Positions 16,241 to 25,013 of a DNA stretch of 29,544 bases are shown here, one piece after another; position 1 is the first letter of the stretch; each line of letters opens with the position of its first letter. Source of the stretch: JANNGZ01 sp031404155 (GTDB lineage Bacteria; Pseudomonadota; Gammaproteobacteria; Burkholderiales; Burkholderiaceae_C); contig JANNGZ010000053.1 of assembly GCA_031404155.1 (NCBI GenBank), forward strand, positions 1 through 29,544. Direction: 5' to 3'. Under the pieces are notes generated by a model, which ran no database searches, had not been told where the DNA came from, and was given only the letters and a program-made list of their open reading frames with translations. A program made the translations under genes and the position numbers.

Positions 16241-18541
16241 ATGCACTTGATTCAGTTTCCGCGCGCGCTGCGCCCGATTGCGGCCTGCGTGGTCGCCCTG
16301 GCTGTTGCCGCACCCTCGGCCCACGCCGTCGAACCCTTCGTCCTCAACGACATCCGCATCGAGGGCCTGCAACGCACCGACCCGGGCACCGTGTTCGCAT
16401 CGTTGCCGTTTCGTATCGGGGACACCTACAACGACGACAAGGGCGCCGCTGCCTTGCGGGCGCTGTTTGCCACAGGCCTGTTCAAGGACGTGCGCCTGGA
16501 GATCGACGGCCAGGTGCTGGTGGTGGTCGTCGACGAGCGCGCGACCATCGCGGCGGTCGACTTCGTGGGCATGAAGGAGTTCGAGAAGGACACCCTGGCC
16601 AAGGCGCTGAAGGACACCGGCATCGGCGAGGGCCTGCCCTTCGACAAGGCCGTGATCGACCGCGCCGAGCAGGAGATCAAGCGCCAGTACCTGTCGCGCA
16701 GCCTCTACGGCGCCGAGGTGGTGACCACGGTGACGCCGCTGGAGCGCAACCGGGTCAACGTGACCTTCACGATGACCGAGGGCGACGCGGCCAAGATCAA
16801 GGAAATCCGCATCGTCGGGGCCAAGGCGTTTTCGGAGTCGACGCTGCTCGGCCTGTTCGAGCAGACCACCAGCGGCTGGCTGACCTGGTACACCAAGAAC
16901 GACCGCTACTCGCGCGCGAAGTTGAATGCCGACCTCGAAACCCTGCGCGCCTACTACACCAACCGCGGCTACCTGGAGTTCGCCGCGGACTCCGCGCAGG
17001 TCACGATCTCTCCCGACAAGCAGGAGATCTCGATCACCATCTCGGTGACCGAGGGCCAGCCCTACACGGTCACCGCGGTGAAGCTCGAGGGCGAGTACCT
17101 GGGCAAGACCGAGGAATTCGAGCGCCTGGTGCGGGTGCGCCCCGGCGAGGCCTACCGCGGCGAGGACGTGGCTGCCACGGTGCGCGCCTTCAGCGACCGC
17201 TTCGGCCTCTACGGCTACGCCTTCGCGCGCGTCGAGCCGCGGCCGCAGATCGACCGTGCCACCGGCCAGGTGGTGGTCGCAATCTCGGCCGATCCGCAGC
17301 GGCGTGTCTACGTGCGGCGGATCAACGTTTCCGGCAACACGCGCACCCGCGACGAGGTGGTGCGGCGCGAGTTCCGCCAGTTTGAATCCGCCTGGTACGA
17401 CGGCGCCCGCATCAAGCTTTCACGCGACCGGGTCGACCGACTCGGTTTCTTCAAGGAGGTCGAGGTCGAAACCGAAGAGGTGACCGGGTCGCCCGACCAG
17501 GTCGACCTGGTGATCAAGGTGACCGAGAAGCCCACCGGCAACCTGCTCATCGGCGCGGGTTACTCCAGCGCCGAGAAGGTTTCGTTCAACGCGTCGGTCA
17601 GGCAGGACAACGTGTTCGGCTCGGGCAACTACCTCGGCATCGAAGTCAACACCAGCAAATCCTCGCGCAACCTGGTCCTGTCCACGGTCGACCCGTACTT
17701 CACCGTCGATGGCGTCTCACGCGCGGTGGACCTGTACTACCGCACCAGCAAACCGCTGAACAGCCAGGGCGACGAATACCAGTTGGCGACGCCCGGCGCT
17801 TCGGTGCGCTTCGGTGTACCGTTCTCCGAGTTCGACACAGTGTTCTTCGGCATCGGTGCCGAGCGCACCGAAATCAAGGCCACCAGATCGCTGCCGAACA
17901 GCTACTTCCTCTACCGCGAGCAGTTCGGCCCCAAGAGCACCTCGTTTCCGCTCACCATCGGCTGGGCTCGCGACGAACGCGACAGCGCGCTCACCCCCAC
18001 CCGCGGCCGCTACCAGAGGGTCAACCTCGAACTGGCCGCCGCGGGCGACGCCAAGTACCTGCGCGCCAACTTGCAGTGGCAGCAGTACCTTCAGCTCAGC
18101 AACCGCTTCACTCTCGGCGTCAACGCCGAGTTCGGTTGGGGCAGGGGCCTGGGCGACCGGCCGTACCCGATCTTCAAGAACTTCTACGGCGGCGGCCTGG
18201 GCTCGGTGCGGGTGTTCGACCAGGGCTCGCTCGGTCCGGTGGACGTGACCGGCACCTACATCGGCGGCAATCGCCGCTTGAATGTCAACACATCGCTGTA
18301 CGTGCCCGTTCCAGGTACCGGCAACGACAAGTCGCTGCGCATGTTCGGCTTCGTCGACGTCGGCAATGTTTGGGGTGAGTTCGAGAAGGTTGACGCCGCC
18401 AGCCTGCGCGCGTCGGCCGGCATCGGCCTGAGCTGGATCTCGCCGGTGGGCCCGCTGCAGTTGAGCTGGGGCACGCCGATCCGGTCGCAGCCCAAAGATA
18501 GAATCCAGAAGTTTCAATTCCAGATCGGGACCGCGTTTTGA
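16241..18541 (+). CDS. bamA: Outer membrane protein assembly factor BamA
   Basis: BamA is the central Omp85 channel that folds beta-barrel proteins into the outer membrane. The 766-residue product has a signal peptide (cleavage probably after Ala29, AHA|VEP), five POTRA repeats to about residue 420, and a 16-strand barrel ending in KFQFQIGTAF with a C-terminal Phe, as required for barrel recognition. The conserved barrel loop 6 motif, normally VRG(F/Y), reads VRVF here (residues 656–659) within GGGLGSVRVFDQGSLGP. The ATG at 16241 has no clear Shine-Dalgarno. An in-frame TTG at 16247 is an alternative. The stop shares one base with the skp start. Confidence 0.97.
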   Translation: MHLIQFPRALRPIAACVVALAVAAPSAHAVEPFVLNDIRIEGLQRTDPGTVFASLPFRIGDTYNDDKGAAALRALFATGLFKDVRLEIDGQVLVVVVDERATIAAVDFVGMKEFEKDTLAKALKDTGIGEGLPFDKAVIDRAEQEIKRQYLSRSLYGAEVVTTVTPLERNRVNVTFTMTEGDAAKIKEIRIVGAKAFSESTLLGLFEQTTSGWLTWYTKNDRYSRAKLNADLETLRAYYTNRGYLEFAADSAQVTISPDKQEISITISVTEGQPYTVTAVKLEGEYLGKTEEFERLVRVRPGEAYRGEDVAATVRAFSDRFGLYGYAFARVEPRPQIDRATGQVVVAISADPQRRVYVRRINVSGNTRTRDEVVRREFRQFESAWYDGARIKLSRDRVDRLGFFKEVEVETEEVTGSPDQVDLVIKVTEKPTGNLLIGAGYSSAEKVSFNASVRQDNVFGSGNYLGIEVNTSKSSRNLVLSTVDPYFTVDGVSRAVDLYYRTSKPLNSQGDEYQLATPGASVRFGVPFSEFDTVFFGIGAERTEIKATRSLPNSYFLYREQFGPKSTSFPLTIGWARDERDSALTPTRGRYQRVNLELAAAGDAKYLRANLQWQQYLQLSNRFTLGVNAEFGWGRGLGDRPYPIFKNFYGGGLGSVRVFDQGSLGPVDVTGTYIGGNRRLNVNTSLYVPVPGTGNDKSLRMFGFVDVGNVWGEFEKVDAASLRASAGIGLSWISPVGPLQLSWGTPIRSQPKDRIQKFQFQIGTAF

Positions 18542-19050
18542 TGAACCTGTCGAAGATGAAATTCGTGCTCGCCGCGTTGTCCCTCTTCGCGGCGGGAGCG
18601 TCGGTGCAGGCGCAGGAGCTGAAGATCGGCTACGTCAACAGCGAACGTGTCTTGCGTGAAGCCACCCCCGCCAAGGCGGCGCAAGCCAAGCTCGAAGTCG
18701 AGTTCGGCAAACGCGAGAAGGAAATTGCCGACCTCGGCAACAAGCTCAAGGCTGCATCGGACAAACTCGAGAAAGACGCCCCGACGCTTGCCGAAGGCGA
18801 GCGCAGCCGCCGCCAGCGCGACCTGCTCGACCAGGACCGCGAGTTCCAGCGCAAGCGCCGCGAATTCCAGGAAGACCTGAACCAGCGCAAGAACGAAGAG
18901 CTGTCCTCCGTGGTCGAGCGCGCGAACAAGGTCATCAAGCAGATTTTCGACGCCGAGAAGTACGACCTGATCCTGCAGGAAGTGGTCTTCGCCGGCCCGC
19001 GCATCGATATCACCAAGAAGGTGATCGACGCGCTCAACGCAGGCAAGTGA
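18541..19050 (+). CDS. skp: Periplasmic chaperone Skp/OmpH
   Basis: Skp is a trimeric periplasmic chaperone that holds unfolded outer-membrane proteins on their way to BamA. The 169-residue product has a signal peptide (cleavage probably after the Ala of SVQA, before QELKIGYVN). A small beta core ([11 protein letters not shown]) follows, then a long charged coiled-coil arm (about residues 45–125, rich in E, K and R) and a closing core segment ([18 protein letters not shown]). The ATG overlaps the final base of the bamA stop (TGATGA), so translation is probably coupled to bamA. Confidence 0.95.
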   Translation: MNLSKMKFVLAALSLFAAGASVQAQELKIGYVNSERVLREATPAKAAQAKLEVEFGKREKEIADLGNKLKAASDKLEKDAPTLAEGERSRRQRDLLDQDREFQRKRREFQEDLNQRKNEELSSVVERANKVIKQIFDAEKYDLILQEVVFAGPRIDITKKVIDALNAGK

Positions 19051-19072
19051 CCTGCGGCAGCCGGGGTCCTCG

Positions 19073-20113
19073 ATGAGCGAGGTCCGGCTTTCCGACATCG
19101 CCGCCCGCCTCGGCGGCGAACTGCTCGGCGACGCGACGCTTCGGGTCGACCGCATCGGGCCGCTGGAAAGCGCGACGCCGAGCACGATCAGCTTTCTTGC
19201 GAACCCGCGTTACCGGGCTCAGCTTTCGGCCTCGCTCGCCGGCTGCGTGGTTGTCGCGCCCGAGATGCGCGCCGACGCCGTGGCCCGAGGCGCGGCGATC
19301 GTCACCGCCGACCCCTACCTCTATTTCGCCCGCCTCACCCAGTGGTGGGCCGCAAGCTCGCGCCCGCCGCCGAGCGCTGGCATGCACCGCAGTGCCGTGG
19401 TGGAGCCCAGTGCCCGGGTGCACGCAAGCGCGTCGGTCGCTGCGTTTGCGTACATCGCCGAAGAGGCCGAGGTGGGCGAGGGCGCCTGCATCGGTGCGCA
19501 CACCGTCGTCGGCCGCGCAGCGCGCGTGGGCAAGCTCACGTGTCTGGCGGCGCGGGTGGTGTTGGGTGACCGCTGCAGCATCGGCGAGCGCTGCATCGTC
19601 CACTCCGGCGTGGTGATCGGCGCTGATGGCTTCGGCTTCGCGCCGGACGGCGCAGGAGGCGAGCGGCGCTGGGAGAAGATCGAGCAGTTGGGCGCGGTGC
19701 GCATCGGCGATGACGTGGAGATCGGCGCCAACACCTGCATCGACCGCGGCGCAATGGAGGACACCGTGATCGAGGACGGCGTGAAGCTCGACAACCTGAT
19801 TCAGGTGGGCCACAACGTGCACATCGGCGCGCATTGCGCGATGGCGGGCTGTGTTGGCATCGCGGGCAGCGCGCGCATCGGCGCCCATTGCACTGTGGGT
19901 GGCGGCGCCATCATCCTCGGGCATTTGCAGATTGCGGACCATGTGAACATCTCGGCGGCCACGGTGGTCACGCGCTCGATCCTCAAGCCGGGGCAGTACA
20001 GCGGCGTCTTTCCCTTCGACGAGAATGCCGCCTGGGAAAAAAACGCCGCAACCCTGCGCAACCTGCACGCCCTGCGCGAGCGGGTTCGCGCCTTGGAGAA
20101 GAAAGTTTCATGA
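19073..20113 (+). CDS. lpxD: UDP-3-O-acylglucosamine N-acyltransferase
   Basis: LpxD adds a 3-hydroxyacyl chain from acyl-ACP to the amino group of UDP-3-O-acyl-glucosamine, the third step of lipid A synthesis. The 346-residue product has an N-terminal uridine-binding domain (about 1–100). A left-handed beta helix of hexapeptide repeats follows, with [21 protein letters not shown] and [13 protein letters not shown]. His247 in the last motif corresponds to the catalytic His of the family. The C-terminal helix ends at 20113. The stop codon overlaps an ATG at 20110. Confidence 0.97.
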   Translation: MSEVRLSDIAARLGGELLGDATLRVDRIGPLESATPSTISFLANPRYRAQLSASLAGCVVVAPEMRADAVARGAAIVTADPYLYFARLTQWWAASSRPPPSAGMHRSAVVEPSARVHASASVAAFAYIAEEAEVGEGACIGAHTVVGRAARVGKLTCLAARVVLGDRCSIGERCIVHSGVVIGADGFGFAPDGAGGERRWEKIEQLGAVRIGDDVEIGANTCIDRGAMEDTVIEDGVKLDNLIQVGHNVHIGAHCAMAGCVGIAGSARIGAHCTVGGGAIILGHLQIADHVNISAATVVTRSILKPGQYSGVFPFDENAAWEKNAATLRNLHALRERVRALEKKVS

Positions 20114-20190
20114 GCACGCCGCGCCGCCCAAAGTGCGAAAACTCCCGCATTCCGCAGTGCAGATCACGAAGGTTAACGGTACGCCCATGA
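20110..20190 (+). CDS. 26-codon mini-frame bridging lpxD and fabZ (speculative)
   Basis: An ATG at 20110–20112 overlaps the lpxD stop (ATGA). Its frame stays open for 26 codons and ends in TGA at 20188–20190, which overlaps the fabZ ATG at 20187 in another ATGA. The peptide starts MSTPRRPKC, is rich in Arg and Pro, and resembles nothing I recognise. If translated it would carry ribosomes from lpxD to fabZ without dissociation. It may equally be chance, since short open frames are common in GC-rich DNA. Confidence 0.2.
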   Translation: MSTPRRPKCENSRIPQCRSRRLTVRP

Positions 20191-20627
20191 TGGACATTCA
20201 CCAGATTCTCAAGAAGCTGCCGCACCGATACCCTTTCCTGCTGGTCGACCGTGTGCTCGAGCTGGAAAAGGGCGTGCGCATCAAGGCGCTGAAGAACGTG
20301 ACGATGAACGAGCCCTATTTCGTGGGCCACTTCCCGCACCGGCCGGTGATGCCCGGCGTGATGCTGCTCGAAGCGATGGCACAGGCGGCCGCGCTTCTCA
20401 GCATCGATTCGCTCGGCATCGAACTCGACGACAAGACCGTCTTTTACTTCGCCGGCATCGACGGCGCGCGCTTCAAGCGCCCGGTGGAGCCGGGCGATCA
20501 GCTCGTGATGGAGGTGACGCTGCTGCGCGCCAAGGCCGGTGTCTTCAAATACCAAGGCAAGTCCAGCGTGGGCGGCGAACTCGCGGCCGAGGCCGAACTG
20601 ATGTGCACCATGCGCAGGGTGGCCTGA
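20187..20627 (+). CDS. fabZ: 3-hydroxyacyl-ACP dehydratase FabZ
   Basis: FabZ removes water from 3-hydroxyacyl-ACP in fatty acid elongation and competes with LpxA/LpxD for the same hydroxyacyl-ACP pool, which explains its place among the lpx genes. The 146-residue hot-dog-fold protein begins [21 protein letters not shown]. The catalytic pair is His48 in [12 protein letters not shown] and Glu62 in LLEAMAQ, at the usual 14-residue spacing. Two adjacent ATGs (20187 and 20190) are possible. The first gives the ATGA overlap with the mini-frame upstream. Length is normal. Confidence 0.97.
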   Translation: MMDIHQILKKLPHRYPFLLVDRVLELEKGVRIKALKNVTMNEPYFVGHFPHRPVMPGVMLLEAMAQAAALLSIDSLGIELDDKTVFYFAGIDGARFKRPVEPGDQLVMEVTLLRAKAGVFKYQGKSSVGGELAAEAELMCTMRRVA

Positions 20628-20646
20628 AGCATTGGCGAACCAGACC

Positions 20647-21435
20647 ATGGCCAACATCCACCCCACGGCCATCGTCGACCCGAAGGCTGAAATTGCAGCG
20701 TCGGTGTCGATCGGCCCGTATTCCATGGTGGGTCCCGATGTGCGCATCGGCGACGGCACCACGGTCGGCCCGCATTGTGTGATCGAGGGACACACCACGA
20801 TCGGCCGCGACAACCGCATCTGGCAGTTCTGCTCGCTCGGTGCCGCACCCCAGGACAAGAAGTACGCGGGCGAACCCACCGCGCTCGAGATCGGCAATGG
20901 CAACACGATCCGCGAGTTCTGCACCCTCAATATCGGCACTGTGCAGGACGAAGGCGTCACCCGGCTGGGTGACGACAACTGGATCATGGCCTATGTGCAT
21001 GTGGCGCACGACTGCCGCATCGGCAGCCACACCATCCTGGCCAACGCGGTGCAGCTCGCCGGCCATGTGTATCTTGGCGACTGGGTGTTTCTCGGTGGCC
21101 TGTCGGGGGTGCATCAGTTCGTGCGCGTCGGGCCGCATGCAATGACCGGATTCCAGACCCGCCTGGCGCAAGACCTGCCGCCGTTTGTCACCGCGGCGGG
21201 AAACCCCGCCGAGGCGCAGGGTGTGAACCAGGAGGGCCTGCGCCGGCGTGGCTACACGCCCGAGCGCATCGCGCTGGTCAAGCAGATGCATCGCAGCCTC
21301 TACCGCAAGGGCCTGACCCTCGCCGCGGCGCTGGCCGAGATCGGCGCGATGCGTGGCCAGCCCGGCGAGGCCGATGCCGATGTCAAGCTGATGCTCGAGT
21401 TTGTTGCCGCCGCCGAACGCGGCATCGTTCGCTAA
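20647..21435 (+). CDS. lpxA: UDP-N-acetylglucosamine acyltransferase
   Basis: LpxA transfers a 3-hydroxyacyl chain from ACP to the 3-OH of UDP-GlcNAc, the first step of lipid A synthesis. From the ATG at 20647 the product has 262 residues, identical to the E. coli length. An in-frame TTG at 20632 would add five residues and is less likely. The left-handed beta-helix hexapeptide repeats run from IHPTAIVDP. The catalytic His121 lies in [10 protein letters not shown], followed by [22 protein letters not shown]. The C-terminal helical region starts near [12 protein letters not shown]. The gap to lpxB is 6 bp. Confidence 0.97.
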   Translation: MANIHPTAIVDPKAEIAASVSIGPYSMVGPDVRIGDGTTVGPHCVIEGHTTIGRDNRIWQFCSLGAAPQDKKYAGEPTALEIGNGNTIREFCTLNIGTVQDEGVTRLGDDNWIMAYVHVAHDCRIGSHTILANAVQLAGHVYLGDWVFLGGLSGVHQFVRVGPHAMTGFQTRLAQDLPPFVTAAGNPAEAQGVNQEGLRRRGYTPERIALVKQMHRSLYRKGLTLAAALAEIGAMRGQPGEADADVKLMLEFVAAAERGIVR

Positions 21436-21441
21436 CCCGCC

Positions 21442-22581
21442 ATGGCGCCCCCCACGCCGCGCTTGGGCGTGGTCGCCGGCGAGGCCTCGGGCGACCTGCT
21501 GGCGGCGCTGCTGCTCGGCGGGCTCAAGCAGCGCTGGCCGGCACTGGCCAGTGTTGGCATCGGTGGGCCGAAGATGGCGGCCCATGGCTTCGAAGCCTGG
21601 TGGCCTCACGACAAGCTCGCGGTGCGCGGCTATGTCGAGGTGATCCGCCACTACCGCGAAATTTCGGCGATCCGCGAGCAGCTCGCCGAGCGCTTGATCC
21701 GCGAGCGGCCCTCGGCCTTCATCGGCGTCGACGCACCGGATTTCAATCTCGACCTCGAACTTCGCCTGCGCGCCGCCGGCATCAAGACCGTGCATTTCAT
21801 CTGCCCGTCGATCTGGGCCTGGCGCGGCAAGCGGGTTCACAAGCTGGCGCAATGCGCCGACCATGTGCTCTGCCTGTTCCCGTTCGAGCCCGCCGTGCTG
21901 CATCGGCACGGGGTGGCCGCCACCTACGTCGGCCACCCGTTGGCCGACGCCATCCCGCTCGAAGTGCCGCGTGCCGCGGCGCGTCGCGCGTTGGGCCTGA
22001 ACGAGTCCGACGTGGTGGTGGCCGTGCTGCCCGGCAGCCGCCGCTCGGAGATCGAAACCATTGCGCCGTTGTTTGTGGCCGCGATGCAGGTGCTGCACCG
22101 GCTGCGGCCGGCGCTGCGCTTCCTCTTGCCCGCGGCGCCGGGATTGCTCGCACGGATCGAGGCCCTACTGCCGCGCGACGCGCTGCCGCTGCAGCTGCTC
22201 GACGGCCGCTCGCACGAGGCGCTGGCCGCTTGCGACGTGGCGCTCGTCGCCAGCGGCACCGCGACGCTGGAGGCGGCCTTGTTCAAGCGCCCGATGGTGA
22301 TTGCCTACCGCATGAACCCGCTGAGCTGGCAATTGATGAAGCGCATGCGCTTGCAGCCGTGGGTCGGCCTGCCCAACATACTGTGCCGCGAATTTGTCGT
22401 GCCCGAGCGCTTGCAAGGAGATGCGAGCCCGGAGCGGCTCGCGACGGAGGTTCTCGGCTGGCTCGATGCACCCGGGCGGGCCGCGGCACTTGGCTCTCGC
22501 TTTGCCGATTTGCACCACGAACTCAGGCGCGACACCGCGCGCACCGCCACCGATGCGATTGAAAAACTCCTTGCGCATTAG
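21442..22581 (+). CDS. lpxB: Lipid-A-disaccharide synthase
   Basis: LpxB joins UDP-2,3-diacylglucosamine and lipid X to form the beta-1,6 disaccharide core of lipid A at the inner face of the inner membrane. The 379-residue GT-B glycosyltransferase shows [13 protein letters not shown] (about residues 10–22), [52 protein letters not shown] and [14 protein letters not shown]. All are family signatures in normal order. It overlaps the start of rnhB by 29 bp. Confidence 0.97.
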   Translation: MAPPTPRLGVVAGEASGDLLAALLLGGLKQRWPALASVGIGGPKMAAHGFEAWWPHDKLAVRGYVEVIRHYREISAIREQLAERLIRERPSAFIGVDAPDFNLDLELRLRAAGIKTVHFICPSIWAWRGKRVHKLAQCADHVLCLFPFEPAVLHRHGVAATYVGHPLADAIPLEVPRAAARRALGLNESDVVVAVLPGSRRSEIETIAPLFVAAMQVLHRLRPALRFLLPAAPGLLARIEALLPRDALPLQLLDGRSHEALAACDVALVASGTATLEAALFKRPMVIAYRMNPLSWQLMKRMRLQPWVGLPNILCREFVVPERLQGDASPERLATEVLGWLDAPGRAAALGSRFADLHHELRRDTARTATDAIEKLLAH

Positions 22582-23188
22582 TCTTCCCGAGCACATTGCG
22601 CAGCGCCTTCAATCCCCCGGCCTGGTCGCGGGGGTGGACGAGGCTGGTCGCGGTCCGCTGGCCGGCCCGGTGGTCGCGGCTGCGGTGATCCTGGACGAGC
22701 GCAATGCCGTCAAAGGGCTCGCCGATTCCAAGGCGCTGAGCCCCAGGCGCCGCGAACGCCTGTTCGACGAGGTGCGAGCCCGGGCCCTCGCCATTTGCAT
22801 CGCCGAGGCGAGCGTGGAGGAGATCGACCGGCTCAACATATTGCAAGCCACTTTGCTCGCGATGAAGCGCGCGGTGGCGGGATTGCGATTGCCGCCCGGC
22901 CTGGTGCTGGTAGACGGCAATCGGCTGCCGCTGCTGAACGTGCCGAGCCATGCGATCGTCAAGGGCGACGCCACCGTGGCCTGCATCAGCGCGGCGTCGA
23001 TCCTGGCTAAAGTGCACCGCGACCGCCTCTGCCTGGAGTTGCACCAGTGCCACCCGGCCTACGGCTTCGACGTGCACAAGGGCTACCCCACGCCGAACCA
23101 TCTTGCCGCGCTGCGAACCCATGGGGCTTGCGCGGCGCACCGGCGCAGTTTTGGGCCGGTGCGCGAGTGCCGCGGAGCCGGTTCGTGA
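22553..23188 (+). CDS. rnhB: Ribonuclease HII
   Basis: RNase HII nicks RNA–DNA hybrids and removes single ribonucleotides from DNA. From the ATG at 22553, inside the 3' end of lpxB, the product has 211 residues. It shows [19 protein letters not shown] with catalytic Asp29 and Glu30, LVDGNR with Asp121, and [13 protein letters not shown] with another conserved Asp. [11 protein letters not shown] (about residues 181–191) is also typical. The start is chosen because it is the ATG closest upstream of the conserved core and gives a normal length. The stop overlaps the GTG of the next gene (GTGA). Confidence 0.95.
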   Translation: MRLKNSLRISLPEHIAQRLQSPGLVAGVDEAGRGPLAGPVVAAAVILDERNAVKGLADSKALSPRRRERLFDEVRARALAICIAEASVEEIDRLNILQATLLAMKRAVAGLRLPPGLVLVDGNRLPLLNVPSHAIVKGDATVACISAASILAKVHRDRLCLELHQCHPAYGFDVHKGYPTPNHLAALRTHGACAAHRRSFGPVRECRGAGS

Positions 23189-23979
23189 GGACTGAACCCG
23201 CTGCAAGCGCCATCGCATCCCGCGACAACCCGCTGCTCAAGCGGCTGCGCAAGCTGGCGCACGACCCGGCCGCGTACCGCAAGCTGGGCCAGGTGTGGAT
23301 CGAGGGTGAACATCTTTGTGCGGCGGCGCGCGCTCGCGGCGTGAAAGCCGTTCAGGCGCTGGTCACTCTAGAGGCTTACCAGCGGGAGACCACGCTGCGC
23401 ACGCTGGCCCACTGGGCCGCGGCGGTGGCCACCGCGCCGGCCGCTTTGTTCGACGGCGTCAGCAGTCTGGAGTCCGCGGCGTCGGTCGGATTTGTGATTG
23501 AGCATGGGGCCAGCCCAGAGATCGACCCGACAGCTGCGACGGTGGTGCTCGACCGGGTGCAGGACGCCGGCAACGTAGGCAGCATCCTGCGTACCGCCGC
23601 GGCCATGGGCGTGTGCCAGGTGCTCGCGATCAAGGGTACCGCGGCGCTGTGGTCGCCCAAGGTGCTGCGTGCAGGCATGGGCGCGCACTTTGGGCTGCGG
23701 CTGGTCGAGTCGCTCGAGGTCGACGCGCTTGACGCCTTGCGTGTTCCGCTGCTGGCCACCGGCTCGCACGCGGGCGTCGAGCTTGCGCAGGCCCGCCTGC
23801 CGTCGCCCTGCGCCTGGGTGTTCGGGCACGAAGGGCAGGGCGTACAGCCGGCGCTGGCGCAGCGTTGTGCGTTCACGGTGCGCATTGCGCAGCCGGGTGG
23901 CGAGGAGTCGCTCAACGTCGCTGCGGCGGCGGCCATTTGCCTCTACGCGTCGCGCTGCGAGGCGCGCGCCGATCGTTAG
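23185..23979 (+). CDS. SpoU/TrmH-family RNA 2'-O-methyltransferase
   Basis: This 264-residue SPOUT enzyme would methylate a ribose 2'-OH in rRNA or tRNA using S-adenosylmethionine. The N-terminal substrate-binding part begins with [15 protein letters not shown]. The three SpoU motifs are [21 protein letters not shown] (split here at about residues 127–147), [10 protein letters not shown], and [20 protein letters not shown]. These form the trefoil knot that binds the methyl donor. The likely start is GTG at 23185, overlapping the rnhB stop. Which nucleotide it modifies cannot be told, though the family includes RlmB-type 23S enzymes. The gene converges on ppsR with only 6 bp between stops. Confidence 0.9.
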   Translation: MRTEPAASAIASRDNPLLKRLRKLAHDPAAYRKLGQVWIEGEHLCAAARARGVKAVQALVTLEAYQRETTLRTLAHWAAAVATAPAALFDGVSSLESAASVGFVIEHGASPEIDPTAATVVLDRVQDAGNVGSILRTAAAMGVCQVLAIKGTAALWSPKVLRAGMGAHFGLRLVESLEVDALDALRVPLLATGSHAGVELAQARLPSPCAWVFGHEGQGVQPALAQRCAFTVRIAQPGGEESLNVAAAAAICLYASRCEARADR

Positions 23980-23985
23980 AGCCGA

Positions 23986-24810
23986 TCAGTAGATTAGGCG
24001 GTCTGGCTTGATGTCGCGCAGGATCGTGGTGGCAATTTCCTCGATCGACTTGTGGGTCGAACTCAGCCAGGAGATGCCGTCTCGCTTCATCATGCGTTCG
24101 GCTTCGTTGACTTCATAGCTGCAGTTTTCGATCGACGCGTACTTGCTGCCCGGGCGGCGCTCGTGGCGGATTTGCGAAAGGCGGTCGGGGTTGATCGTGA
24201 GGCCGAAACACTTGCGCTTGTGCGGTGCCAGGCTTCCGGGCAGGTGGCCGCGCTCGAAGTCGTCGGGGATCAGCGGGTAGTTCGCGGCCTTGATGCCGTG
24301 CTGCATGGCCAGGTACAAGGAGGTCGGCGTCTTGCCGCTGCGGCTGACGCCGACCAGGATCACGTCGGCCGCCGCCAGATTGCGTGCCGACTGGCCGTCG
24401 TCGTGCGCGAGCGAGAAGTTGATCGCCTCGATGCGGTCGTTGTACTCCTGGCTTTTCGCGGCGTCGGAGAAGCGGCCGACACGGTGGTTGCTTTTCATGC
24501 CGAACTCGACCTCGAGCGGCTCGATGAAGGTGCGGAACATGTCCATCACCATGCCTTTGCACTGGGCGCTGGCGATGATGTCGCGCACCGCGTCGTTGGC
24601 CAGGGTGAGGAAAACCACCGAGCGTTTGCCTTCGGCGTCGGTGGTGGCATTGACCTCCTGCACCACCTGCCAGGCCTTCTCGGGGCTGTCGATGAACGGG
24701 CGGCGCACATGGCGCGGCTTGGATTCGAACTGCGCCAGGATGGAATTGCCGAAGGTTTCGGCGGTGATGCCGGTGCCGTCGGAGACGAAGAAGACGGTGC
24801 GTTCCGGCAT
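23986..24810 (-). CDS. ppsR: PEP synthase regulatory protein (kinase/pyrophosphorylase)
   Basis: PpsR (DUF299 family) switches PEP synthase off by ADP-dependent phosphorylation of a Thr beside its catalytic His. It switches it on again by a phosphate-dependent, pyrophosphate-forming dephosphorylation. The 274-residue product begins MPERTVFFVSDGTGITAETF and carries a P-loop-like GVSRSGKT (about residues 154–161) followed by TPTSLYLA. C-terminal FGLTINPDRL and the SYEVNEAE region are typical of the family. It is divergent from ppsA, its expected target, with 203 bp between the starts. This is the standard proteobacterial pairing. Confidence 0.95.
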   Translation of the reverse strand: MPERTVFFVSDGTGITAETFGNSILAQFESKPRHVRRPFIDSPEKAWQVVQEVNATTDAEGKRSVVFLTLANDAVRDIIASAQCKGMVMDMFRTFIEPLEVEFGMKSNHRVGRFSDAAKSQEYNDRIEAINFSLAHDDGQSARNLAAADVILVGVSRSGKTPTSLYLAMQHGIKAANYPLIPDDFERGHLPGSLAPHKRKCFGLTINPDRLSQIRHERRPGSKYASIENCSYEVNEAERMMKRDGISWLSSTHKSIEEIATTILRDIKPDRLIY

Positions 24811-24878
24811 GGCGCGGGCAAACCTCGGAGTGCGGCAGGGGTCACGGATGATAGGGCCAAGGTGCCGGCACGCCCTCG

Positions 24879-24884
24879 TAGAAT
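24879..24884 (+). promoter_or_regulatory. Weak candidate −10 for ppsA
   Basis: TAGAAT lies about 130 bp upstream of ppsA in the divergent ppsR–ppsA gap, but no good −35 is found 16–18 bp before it. On the other strand TATCAT (24848–24853) could serve ppsR, again without a −35. An activator may be needed for either. The rest of the gap shows nothing clear. Confidence 0.25.
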
Positions 24885-25013
24885 GACCCGCAAACCCCCG
24901 CGCCGACCGACCATGCTCCGCCTCCACCACGACACCAGAACAACAAAGGTGGAAGCGTGCACGAGCCTGGGCTCGGTGCCTGCACAGATTTCCCACCATC
25001 ACGGAGTTATCCC

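Noticed and set aside
14926..17385. Open frame of 819 codons in another + strand frame across rseP and bamA
   Set aside because: It spans two well-supported genes out of frame and is Arg/Pro/Ala-rich, which is the usual +1 shadow in this composition.
20545..22098. Open frame of 517 codons antisense to fabZ–lpxA–lpxB
   Set aside because: It crosses three conserved genes on the opposite strand and shows no motif.
24811..25013. Possible riboswitch or attenuator ahead of ppsA
   Set aside because: I saw no strong stem, T run or known conserved core, only a weak −10-like hexamer.
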